Below are positions 49,095 through 57,123 of a stretch of 64,000 nt of DNA, one piece after another. Location: the NCBI RefSeq assembly GCF_900101885.1, contig NZ_FNAN01000022.1, forward strand, positions 1 to 64,000, given 5' to 3'. How positions within the stretch are numbered: the stretch's first letter is position 1; each line of letters begins with the position of its first letter. Origin of the DNA: Dyadobacter soli (GTDB lineage: Bacteria > Bacteroidota > Bacteroidia > Cytophagales > Spirosomataceae). The notes beneath the pieces were generated by a model. The model saw only the letters and a list, made by a program, of their open reading frames with translations. It had not been told where the DNA came from and did no database searches. The position numbers and the translations under genes were made by a program.

Positions 49095-49646
49095 TTATGA
49101 GAAGGATAAATCAAAGCTGTAATCGAATTCCATTTCAGGGAAAATCTCATCGAGATCGATCGTTGGTATGAACTGGACCGGATGCCAGTTAACCATTGTC
49201 AGTCCGAGCTGGTGATAACTTTGCTGGGCAATCTGCCGAGACCAAGAGAGCCGCACGCCGTTGTCAGGTTCGCCCAGCATATAGCAGTTGCCGAGCGTGT
49301 CGCGGGTAAGCACTACATACCGGCGCTTTGAGTTGGCGTGAACCCAGTTGGTCACATCAGCAGCCGTGCCTTTTAGTTGCCAAGAAAGCGAAGTAGTATA
49401 TGCAACACCGTCGACGGTCTCGGAGCTGGTTTCAGAAAAGCTGGCGGTTTTGGGACGTAGCCGTATTTGGGTGATCGCCGCGCCTGGCCGGATGCCCAGA
49501 GCGCTGATAGTCTGCATAACCGAGTTGCCGGCTGGCGAGAGTACATAGACGATCTCATCTGTTCGTATCAGGTACAGATGGGTGAGAAACCCGGCATTGA
49601 ATGGGGATTGGCAAGGTTCGCCAATTTGATGTACAGCACCTAACAT
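49095..49646 (-). CDS. Phage tail-associated protein
   Basis: A 183-residue beta-rich protein (MLGAVHQIGEPCQSPFNAGF) with GIRPGAAITQIRLRPKTASF and a C-terminal acidic end FPEMEFDYSFDLSFS. It precedes the fibre gene by 17 bases on the same strand. A tail role is inferred from position. No family is recognised. Confidence 0.6.
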   Translation of the reverse strand: MLGAVHQIGEPCQSPFNAGFLTHLYLIRTDEIVYVLSPAGNSVMQTISALGIRPGAAITQIRLRPKTASFSETSSETVDGVAYTTSLSWQLKGTAADVTNWVHANSKRRYVVLTRDTLGNCYMLGEPDNGVRLSWSRQIAQQSYHQLGLTMVNWHPVQFIPTIDLDEIFPEMEFDYSFDLSFS

Positions 49647-49720
49647 GCCCGAAAATTACCGGGATTGCAAGGCTGGTAAAAGGACGAAATCGGCCTACTT
49701 TTGAAACTGTAATTCAATGA

Positions 49721-49757
49721 AAAACCGCCATCATTTAATGCATTGGCGGTTTTTTTC
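49721..49757. terminator. Bidirectional terminator within the late block
   Basis: AAACCGCCA pairs with TGGCGGTTT around a 12-base loop and is followed by seven T on the plus strand and by about five T on the minus strand. It would partly end transcription between 49,837 and 49,646. Confidence 0.65.
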
Positions 49758-49770
49758 TTAAAAATGGGTG

Positions 49771-49847
49771 GACTTCTTACGCGTTTGCGTTACTTCTTTC
49801 GCAAATCCGTTACTTCTTTCGCATTTCCGTTACTTCTTACGCGTAAC
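49771..49847. repeat. Four tandem 20-bp repeats
   Basis: Units of 20 bases with consensus GTTACTTCTTTCGCAAATCC repeat 3.8 times: 49,771, 49,789, 49,809 and 49,829. The outer units carry TTACGCG, the inner ones TTTCGCA. The last unit overlaps the stop codon of the 49,837 gene. Confidence 0.85.
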
Positions 49848-50316
49848 TTTTTTCCTTTTTCCTGTTGTTTTTGGCGATGTAGTCGCGGTAAATTTTTCTG
49901 GCCGTCTGGTAATCTATATCGACATCGCGCTCAATGCCGCGCCGTTTCAAACTCTCCGTCACAAGCGGCCCATAGTCGCACAAGGCAAGTTCATGCCCAC
50001 CACGCACCTCGCAAATCAATGACCGACGGAAAATCTCGTCCATGTATTGGGCAAGCAATGGAAGCTTGTCATTGGGAACTTCATAAGCCTGGACATGTAT
50101 GTAATACCTGATCGAAAGAGTTCCAGGATCGTCTGATTGAATCCGCTTTTGGGTGAATGGGATCGGGCGGGAAATCAGGTGGATTAGCTTTCCCAGTTCG
50201 CTGTTCTTGTCGACGTGGATTTCGTCAATCCCATTTTTTTTTGTGTAACCATCGTACTCGCTAAAAAAGAACTTTTTGACATATACCGGAAGGGTAACCA
50301 CGATTTTCTTGACCAT
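49837..50316 (-). CDS. Phage protein of unknown function beside the tandem repeats
   Basis: A 159-residue basic protein (MVKKIVVTLPVYVKKFFFSE), alpha/beta, ending in a Lys-rich tail (DYQTARKIYRDYIAKNNRKK). It is a plausible nucleic-acid binder by charge. The stop codon lies inside the last of four 20-bp repeats. A TAACTTTA box on the minus strand upstream (near 50,355) might be a promoter. Unusual for its position, it may be a regulatory or replication protein and not a virion component. Confidence 0.6.
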   Translation of the reverse strand: MVKKIVVTLPVYVKKFFFSEYDGYTKKNGIDEIHVDKNSELGKLIHLISRPIPFTQKRIQSDDPGTLSIRYYIHVQAYEVPNDKLPLLAQYMDEIFRRSLICEVRGGHELALCDYGPLVTESLKRRGIERDVDIDYQTARKIYRDYIAKNNRKKEKSYA

Positions 50317-50388
50317 CTGAAAGGAGTAGTTTTTGTTGACTAAAGTTAACTATTTCTATACTTATTTCATAGTATTTGGAATGGCATT

Positions 50389-53300
50389 TTATGCGGCGCT
50401 GAGATTGCTGATCGCGCCGATCAGTTGATCAAGTTTCCCATTTGTGTTGGTTGAGTGGACCGCACCTTCTACGTTCCGGACAGCACTCTCGACGCCATTC
50501 ACCGCGCCTTTGAGCGATTCGGTCGAATTGGCGACTTTGTCCAGCTTTTCACCATTGGAGACGGTGAATTTTAAAATGTCTTTGATTGCTGCAAGCTGTT
50601 CGATTCCTTGCTTTTTGGCTTCTTCGTGGGCTGCCGCAGCAGAAGCGGTGTCACCAGTGGCCGACGGGTCATTTGCGTTCACTCCGTTGTATGCGGACAT
50701 ATCTACGCCGGAATCTGCCATTGCTGCATCTGCTTCGGCCTGCGCCGCTGCTGCTTCTTCTTCGGCTTGTCGGGCTGCTTCTTCTGCCTTGCGTTTTTTG
50801 GAGCCAAACAGGTACATTCCTCGCTCAAAATAGGGACTTTCAAACATTCCGCCATTCCGGAACGCCATAGGCGCTTTCCCACTAGTAACAGGCGTACTGG
50901 CCAGCCCTGGTGTGCGTGCATTTTGAAACATCTTTTGAATAATAGGCCAGTTGGCTTCCGTCTGCTTGGCTGAGATAATCGCTTCATCTCCTTCCATTTC
51001 ACCCACTTCCCGACCGGACATGCGATCCACTAGGGCGATACCTCCCTCTCCATAAGAACTTCCGTGTTTCCCACCTCTGGCGACAAAGCCACCTTGCTCG
51101 AAACTCGGTTCTGGCTGGTTTTTAATCTTGGCAATCTGAACGCCGGTTACAACGGCAGCGGTCGCGGCAAGAATGATGTTTAAAGGGAAAAAGTTAGCGA
51201 GCGCCTTCAATACCGCTAATGCGCCGGTGATCAAAGCGGTGGCGATATCGGCTTTCTTTTGAGCGGCAAAAGCCTTTTTCTTTTCAGCAACCTCGGTAGC
51301 ACGCGCTTTGCGGTTTTCCGCGGCGATCGTTGCTTCCAGGTCTTCCTTGAAAGTTGCTTTCTGCTCGGCTTCGTCCGAGGCCATGACGATCTGCTTCTCC
51401 GAGGCTTTGCTTGCTTCTTCCAAAGCTGCCTCGGTGGTTTCAGTCGTAAATTCCGACAGCTCCTCGATCATGGTCGCCTTCGCTTCCGCTTCTTCTTCTG
51501 CCAAGCGGATCTTCTCCTCGGATTCTTTTTTTGCCAGAGCGATCTTCGCTTCGATCGCCTGACGCTCGTCTTCGGTTTTGGCAAGATTGGCCAGACGCTG
51601 TAAATCCTGGATTTTCTGCTCTTCTGCTGCTTTCATCTGTTGCAGCTGCTCAGAATAGTACTTTTTGAGCGCATCCCGTTTCTGCTCTTCCGTGCTGGTT
51701 TCGCTGGTAAGTATACGCTGCAATTCGGCAAGCCGGTCAGTTTCTGCCGATTTGAGGGCTGTAACATAATTGGAGCTACTGGTGATCAGCGACTCGGTAA
51801 CCGATAGCTCGTTTTGCAGGATTGCGACTTTCTCGTCGCGCTCGCGATTGGCTTCGGCAATCGCTTTCTCTGCTTTCTTTTGCGCAAGATCGTTCAGAAA
51901 CGCGACTGCTGCCTGCGCAGCTTGGCCAGCAGCTTCATAATTGGCGGTGTCGGCGGCAAGCTTCTGCTGCCAGGCCGTTTTGTGCCCCTGCACCATCGTT
52001 TGCGCAGCCGACAAGAATCCGCTCACATCCCCCTGCAACAGGGATTGAAACATGTTGCTATAAGCCTGAACGTTCTCCTGCTTCTTTTGCCGAAGGTCGT
52101 CATCGATCGCTTTTTTGTCTGCGGCGGCCTTCGCGTCGGCGGTGATCGATGCCTGATGATAGCGGGCTTCCACGGCCAGGATTGCAGCTGCCGCCTGATC
52201 TTTGTCGACGATATCGACCGCGATTCGAGCTTTCTCTGCGGCTTCTTCCTGGGTGAGCTTTTGGTGAAGGAACCGGAGCTCCATATCTAGTCGGTCCTTT
52301 GCGATCACCGCCAGCTTCGAAGCGTTGCCCTTGGCCTGTATTTCGCGGAAATCAAGCAGGGTTTGTTCGGCTTGTTTCTGCTGTTCATTGATGAAAGCGG
52401 TAGCTGCTAGCCGTTTTTGGTCGTAATCGCGCTCGGCCTGCTCGGCCTTTTGACGGAAATCAGCTTTTGATTTCTCAATTTCGGCGTCGGCATTGCGGTT
52501 AATAGACTTGCGCGCCTGTTCCTTTGTTTCTTCATCGGCCAATGAGTCGTTGATGTCTTTCAGCCTTTTCCGGCGCCTCTCGTTGATTTTGGCTTCTTCG
52601 GACGCAAGCGAGCTGGCCGCAACTGTGGCGTCGTGTTCGCTTTCCAGCTGTGCAATCAATTCGAGAGCCTTCGCGCGATCATTGCGGACTTTCTCGTCGT
52701 ATTTGGCTTCGGCATCCTCGTACGCTTTCAGCTCTTTCTCTTTCTCTTTTTTGCGCTTTTCGGCTTCTTTTTTCTGGGCTTCGGTCTGCGCCTCCTGATA
52801 CTTTTTGCCTTCGGTTTCACCAGCAAATTGCGCATCCTTCGCACGGCCGTTGTCTGACCAGAGCGCTTTAATATCGGTCGCGGTCTTCTGCATGTTGGTC
52901 TGCACATGCTTCGAGTAGTCGCTGGCAACTGTTTTTGATTTCTCAAAGCTCTGTTTGGCGGCATCGAAATTACCCTGCAAAAGCTCGTAGGCAGCGGTCG
53001 CTAATGATGAAATGCCCTGGCCGGCAGCTGTAAAGAATGCAGACCAGTTATTCCACTCGTTCCGGATACCCAGGCCGACTGTCGTGATCACTTTCCACAG
53101 GAAGCTTATCAGGTCAATTCCTTTGTTACACAAGTCCAGAAAGAAAATGAAAACAGGCGTGAGTGAATCCCCGATTTGGGCGCTCAGGCTGGTGAAATTG
53201 TCGCCAAGGTTGCTGGATTTGCCCGTCAGGGTTTGCATCATTTCGGCATTCTGTCCGGCCACGCCTTGCATCGCTCCCATGGCGGTGATGGCGTCAAAGA

Positions 53301-54204
53301 TGGCTGCTTCGTTGTTTTTTACAACGGTAGTCTGCCCTTTGAACATCAGCGAAACCTTGTCTCCTTCCTTACTGGCGCGGATACCGAATTCTTTCAAGCG
53401 CTCAAACTCACCGGTCTGCGCATCGAGCACCGCTTCAACGAGCTGATCAAAGGTTTTGCCCTGGCTGGCGGCAAGGTCGGTAAGCTTAACCATTTCGGCC
53501 TGGGATGGCCGCAGACCGCGATTGACCATCTTGACATACCCATCGGTCAACTCATCGACTGAGAAGGCGGTTTGCGCAGCAAGCTGTTTGAGCGCTTCCA
53601 TGCTTTGTTTCGCCGCCTTCGGATCGCCCAACGCCGTGGCCAGCACCTTCTCGTACTTTTCGAATTGGGCGGTAGTGGTAAATATCGCCTTCCCTACATC
53701 GAACAGCCATTGTGCAATTTGAATCAGGAACATTGCTTTAAAGGCCGTATTGACCGCATTCACGCCGGATGAAATCTTGCTCCAAAGGGATGGGTTTGCA
53801 AGGCCCTCGCCTTCCTTTTTCAGCTTTGCTGCCTGATCTTTCGCCTTGCCAAGTTCCTTTTCTACCTCGCCCAGGCGCTTCACATTTTTGATGTAATCCT
53901 GGGAGGAACGGTCGGCGTTCTTCATTTCTTTGGCCAGGTCTTTCGCGGCTAGTTCCAGCTGTCGGATGGTCATTTTTGAGACGTCCATCGTTTTGAGCTC
54001 CTTGGAAAGCTTTGCCGCCTGATCCTGGGTTTCTTTGAGCTCCTGTTTGTACTTCTTCCACTCATCCGATCCCTTTCCACCCATTTTCTCAATTTCCGTA
54101 ATGGTTGTTTTGAGTTTGGAGGCATTTTTATTGAGGTCGTCAATGGTTTTTTGGAGCTGCGCGCCTTCGCCTCGCATCTCGAGAGTTAATACGTCACCTA
54201 TCAT
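50389..54204 (-). CDS. Tail tape measure protein
   Basis: A 1271-residue protein, the longest in the window. Extensive coiled coils cover residues 1-130 and about 440-980. A hydrophobic segment at about 150-175 (NTAFKAMFLIQIAQWLFDVG) and Ala/Val-rich helices at 330-400 and 1015-1060 fit the membrane-active parts of tape measure proteins. It sets tail length and assists DNA entry. The C-terminal part is Ala/Glu-rich with NGGMFESPYFERGMYLFGSK. It follows the 54,201 gene with a 4-base overlap. Confidence 0.88.
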   Translation of the reverse strand: MIGDVLTLEMRGEGAQLQKTIDDLNKNASKLKTTITEIEKMGGKGSDEWKKYKQELKETQDQAAKLSKELKTMDVSKMTIRQLELAAKDLAKEMKNADRSSQDYIKNVKRLGEVEKELGKAKDQAAKLKKEGEGLANPSLWSKISSGVNAVNTAFKAMFLIQIAQWLFDVGKAIFTTTAQFEKYEKVLATALGDPKAAKQSMEALKQLAAQTAFSVDELTDGYVKMVNRGLRPSQAEMVKLTDLAASQGKTFDQLVEAVLDAQTGEFERLKEFGIRASKEGDKVSLMFKGQTTVVKNNEAAIFDAITAMGAMQGVAGQNAEMMQTLTGKSSNLGDNFTSLSAQIGDSLTPVFIFFLDLCNKGIDLISFLWKVITTVGLGIRNEWNNWSAFFTAAGQGISSLATAAYELLQGNFDAAKQSFEKSKTVASDYSKHVQTNMQKTATDIKALWSDNGRAKDAQFAGETEGKKYQEAQTEAQKKEAEKRKKEKEKELKAYEDAEAKYDEKVRNDRAKALELIAQLESEHDATVAASSLASEEAKINERRRKRLKDINDSLADEETKEQARKSINRNADAEIEKSKADFRQKAEQAERDYDQKRLAATAFINEQQKQAEQTLLDFREIQAKGNASKLAVIAKDRLDMELRFLHQKLTQEEAAEKARIAVDIVDKDQAAAAILAVEARYHQASITADAKAAADKKAIDDDLRQKKQENVQAYSNMFQSLLQGDVSGFLSAAQTMVQGHKTAWQQKLAADTANYEAAGQAAQAAVAFLNDLAQKKAEKAIAEANRERDEKVAILQNELSVTESLITSSSNYVTALKSAETDRLAELQRILTSETSTEEQKRDALKKYYSEQLQQMKAAEEQKIQDLQRLANLAKTEDERQAIEAKIALAKKESEEKIRLAEEEAEAKATMIEELSEFTTETTEAALEEASKASEKQIVMASDEAEQKATFKEDLEATIAAENRKARATEVAEKKKAFAAQKKADIATALITGALAVLKALANFFPLNIILAATAAVVTGVQIAKIKNQPEPSFEQGGFVARGGKHGSSYGEGGIALVDRMSGREVGEMEGDEAIISAKQTEANWPIIQKMFQNARTPGLASTPVTSGKAPMAFRNGGMFESPYFERGMYLFGSKKRKAEEAARQAEEEAAAAQAEADAAMADSGVDMSAYNGVNANDPSATGDTASAAAAHEEAKKQGIEQLAAIKDILKFTVSNGEKLDKVANSTESLKGAVNGVESAVRNVEGAVHSTNTNGKLDQLIGAISNLSAA

Positions 54205-54827
54205 TTGTAAGCTGGTTTACGGGCTAATTTGGTCGTACGGGCATTCCACGCGCTTTGAATGCGGGATGCATTGATGTTTTCGGTAGGCAGGTTGATCGTC
54301 GTCTCAAAGCCGAAAGCTTCCCGGAATGCCTGCGCGGCGTACAGGTTCGCGGCTGCACGCATGTCTTCGTAGAATTGTGGGATCAGGAACAATTTGAGCT
54401 GATCGTTGTAAATCCCGCGGTAGCCGCGCCGGATGTTCGGCGTGGCGCGCAGATAGTACTGGATACCTTTGGCAATCCGATCGATCTTTTCGATCTCGGT
54501 CTGCGGGCCGCCTCTTTTGTAGCCAGGTATATAAGCGAAGCGGCTGACGCCGGTACGCTCTACCCAATCAGCAATAGGCCGGATCGGCGGGACCGAGCCA
54601 TAATTGAGCACTTTCATGTCCTTGATCCGGAGCAGTTCGGAAAAGGAGATATGCGCGCTGATCCAGCCTTTGCCGCGATTGACGGTGCCGGCTTTGATTG
54701 AGTCGACCAGGTCGCCGGTGTCAACCACTCCTTCGCGGTTGACGGCGTCTTTAAGGGCGAATTCTACCCGTCTGACGAAGTCTTCGAGTAGTTTGGTAAG
54801 GATTGGGCTGTCTTCGAAATCGGCCAT
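54201..54827 (-). CDS. Phage tail completion/head-tail joining-like protein
   Basis: A 208-residue protein. The start, MADFEDSPILTKLLEDFVRR, and VNREGVVDTGDLVDSIKAGT resemble the HK97 gp10/tail-completion fold, in which a D-T-G-x-L-x-x-S motif is common. It is immediately upstream of the tape measure gene, with a 4-base overlap. The identification is moderate. Confidence 0.55.
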   Translation of the reverse strand: MADFEDSPILTKLLEDFVRRVEFALKDAVNREGVVDTGDLVDSIKAGTVNRGKGWISAHISFSELLRIKDMKVLNYGSVPPIRPIADWVERTGVSRFAYIPGYKRGGPQTEIEKIDRIAKGIQYYLRATPNIRRGYRGIYNDQLKLFLIPQFYEDMRAAANLYAAQAFREAFGFETTINLPTENINASRIQSAWNARTTKLARKPAYK

Positions 54828-54937
54828 TTGCCAACGCGGTTTTTTACGTTGGCTAAATTGCTGGCATCATTCAAGAGGGGAAAGGACGGGGATGAAGCGA
54901 GAATTTAATACCTTTTGGAAACCAATTATTTCAGACA

Positions 54938-55168
54938 ATGGCAAACTTTATAGTTGTACCCCACGACGGATCATACACCTTAGTCAATCTAGATCACATA
55001 GTTTCATTAGAGGTAAGCGATCCTGATTACCAAGGCCTTGGCGGCGGTACTAGAATTAACCTTACAGGAGGTAAATCGTTCGAAACTGGATTAGAACTAC
55101 AGCATTTCGCGTTAGCAATTAAGAAAGCTGATGGATCAGTAACACCTGTTGAGCGACGCGATGACTAA
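54938..55168 (+). CDS. Small plus-strand protein of the late-operon cassette
   Basis: A 76-residue beta-rich protein (MANFIVVPHDGSYTLVNLDH) ending in acidic and basic residues (TPVERRDD). It is encoded against the direction of the surrounding late genes with a TACCTTTT -7-like box at 54,909-54,916, and is followed after 23 bases by the R-x4-H protein gene. I recognise no family. In the pair it could be the smaller, regulatory partner. Confidence 0.6.
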   Translation: MANFIVVPHDGSYTLVNLDHIVSLEVSDPDYQGLGGGTRINLTGGKSFETGLELQHFALAIKKADGSVTPVERRDD

Positions 55169-55191
55169 ACCCGACCAATATAAAACTTTCT

Positions 55192-55704
55192 ATGAGCACA
55201 ACTCCGACTTTAACTTGGCATCAAAAAATTCAAATTGAAGATGCAATCGAAACCGTCCAAAAGTTGCTTGATTCCAAAATTTTATGGGAAGGTAATAGAC
55301 CGATATATCAGCATGCGGTATTTATTGAACTCTTAATTAACCTAAAGGATCTTCTGATAAAGGCAGATCGCTTGGGCAATCGGATAGCTTTCACCGATGG
55401 TATTCAAGAAAACGAACGATTTGGTATCAGGGATGTTACCGACCTTATTGGCAATTTCAGGGATGCAGCATGTCACAATGATTCCTATCGTAGGAAAATA
55501 GGTGATAATGTGTCTTACATGAATAAAGTTTTCCCTTTCAACCTACCAGTAGAGATTCGCGATGCTCCCTTTGACGGGAATCCAAACCATGACATCGGTT
55601 ATGAAGTTGGAGGTATTTACCTTTATCAACGAAAGCATATTGAAAGAGCATTTAGCGAAATCAAATCGTTTTTCGAGCCGATAATTATCAACTGGGAGCC
55701 ATGA
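55192..55704 (+). CDS. Possible HEPN-like protein of the late-operon cassette
   Basis: A 170-residue, mainly helical protein. GNFRDAACHNDSYRRK contains R-x4-H (Arg90, His95), the catalytic signature spacing of HEPN ribonucleases, placed after two long helices (about 15-35 and 42-60) as in that fold. The C-terminal helix is YQRKHIERAFSEIKSFFEP. It is transcribed opposite to the tail genes and ends one base before the stop of the 55,705 gene, which fits an autonomous accessory cassette. The HEPN call rests on this motif and helix content alone, and a structural prediction could overturn it. Confidence 0.5.
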   Translation: MSTTPTLTWHQKIQIEDAIETVQKLLDSKILWEGNRPIYQHAVFIELLINLKDLLIKADRLGNRIAFTDGIQENERFGIRDVTDLIGNFRDAACHNDSYRRKIGDNVSYMNKVFPFNLPVEIRDAPFDGNPNHDIGYEVGGIYLYQRKHIERAFSEIKSFFEPIIINWEP

Positions 55705-57123
55705 TCAAATTCCTCCAATCAGTAGCGCCTGCGCCGTTCCCTTCACCGGTACCCCGACGTTCAATTGAGCGATGATGTAATCCACTCCATCGACGTGGCA
55801 CTTATTACCGAAATCGAGCTTTGCGATATCGGTTTCGGTAATAATAAATTCCTTTTTCAGATAGAATGACCGCTTCCTAAGCGCGATGGTTTCCTTCCAG
55901 CACGTCGCGGCCAGCGACGCCGGAAATAGCGATATCGTTCCCAGCGTAGGCAGCGCCCTCGGGAACAAATCTGACACGCCATGCCAGAATAACAATCGTG
56001 GGCCCCAAGGCTTCGCGTCCTGGGCGAACTGGCTGCTTTGTCCTTCCTGCTTGCAGATTGCCAGCCCAGTTTCGGGGTCGGTAAGCATGGTAGAAAACCT
56101 CATGTCCAGCTTTGCGATGCCATTGCGAGAGCCGGGTACTTCCTGTGAAATGTAGTCCTGCAATAGCGCCGGTTTGTCTTTGGCGATCGCATCGTTGCCG
56201 TCGACGATCATGCTCAGTTGGATACGCGTGTTGTTTTCAGGCGTTTTGTTTTCACCAAATGTGGCTTTGTTCGACCAATCCACTTGCGTCGGCGCGGCCA
56301 GACAGTCCTCCCAAAAGTCAATTTTTAGCGTCTTTTCGACGGAGTTAAAATCAAATTTGAGATTGGCGATCTTGCGAAGTTCCAGGATTAACCCAGTGAT
56401 CGAAAACGGCGGCAGGTGATTCTTGACGGTTATCTGACCATTTTCCACCTCGCGAAGGTTCGCCAGTATCAGCTTGCTCCAAACGGGATGCGTTAGAAAG
56501 CTACCGGTAATTTTGGTGCCGGTGATCTGGCCGATACGTTCGAGCACCCAACCCACAAAGAACATTGGCACGACCGGGCTGTCGACGTACTCGCCCTCGG
56601 TCTCGGGGACGGTTTGCAGGTAATCGTTAATTCGACCGGCGTACGATGCGGCCGGGCCATTTGATCCATAGAACGATTCATTGATGATCGTCGGGAAACA
56701 GCAGATCTTGGTGATCCCATCGACGTCGAGCATTTCGGGGAGCACCGGCGTTTCAAGCGGAAGGTTACCAAAATCTATTTCCTGCAATGAAAGGTTTTGA
56801 TAATCGCCAAAAAACAGCCCGAGACGATCGGTAAATGCGCCTTTATAGCCCGTTTCCAGCGAGGCTTCGGTCAGTAGAAAGAAGCCTTCGCGGATAAGTT
56901 CGCCGCCCTCGAAATGCTCATAGTGCATTTCCGGCAGAAAACTTCCAGCCTGCGGCTCCTCCCAATAATCGAATATTGCGCGATTGGTACGCACCGCTGG
57001 AAACGTTGGAATCTCGGCCTGGCTTGACGGGATTTGATCATAAAGCAGGTGCGGATTTACGAGTTGATAATTGATGCTTTGTTTCGCAGGTACGTAAACC
57101 TCAAAGCCGTTTAGTCTGATCAT
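55705..57123 (-). CDS. Tail hub/baseplate-like protein
   Basis: A 472-residue beta-rich protein beginning MIRLNGFEVYVPAKQSINYQ. Its length, position after the tape measure (upstream in transcript) and domain pattern (about 210-300, TGLILELRKIANLKFDFNSV; C-terminal DYIIAQLNVGVPVKGTAQAL) suit a siphovirus tail hub or distal tail protein of Bacteroidota phages. No specific family is named with confidence. Confidence 0.55.
   Translation of the reverse strand: MIRLNGFEVYVPAKQSINYQLVNPHLLYDQIPSSQAEIPTFPAVRTNRAIFDYWEEPQAGSFLPEMHYEHFEGGELIREGFFLLTEASLETGYKGAFTDRLGLFFGDYQNLSLQEIDFGNLPLETPVLPEMLDVDGITKICCFPTIINESFYGSNGPAASYAGRINDYLQTVPETEGEYVDSPVVPMFFVGWVLERIGQITGTKITGSFLTHPVWSKLILANLREVENGQITVKNHLPPFSITGLILELRKIANLKFDFNSVEKTLKIDFWEDCLAAPTQVDWSNKATFGENKTPENNTRIQLSMIVDGNDAIAKDKPALLQDYISQEVPGSRNGIAKLDMRFSTMLTDPETGLAICKQEGQSSQFAQDAKPWGPRLLFWHGVSDLFPRALPTLGTISLFPASLAATCWKETIALRKRSFYLKKEFIITETDIAKLDFGNKCHVDGVDYIIAQLNVGVPVKGTAQALLIGGI

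Noticed and set aside
49771..49847. Possible CRISPR array
   Set aside because: The units are contiguous 20-mers without spacers and no cas gene is near.
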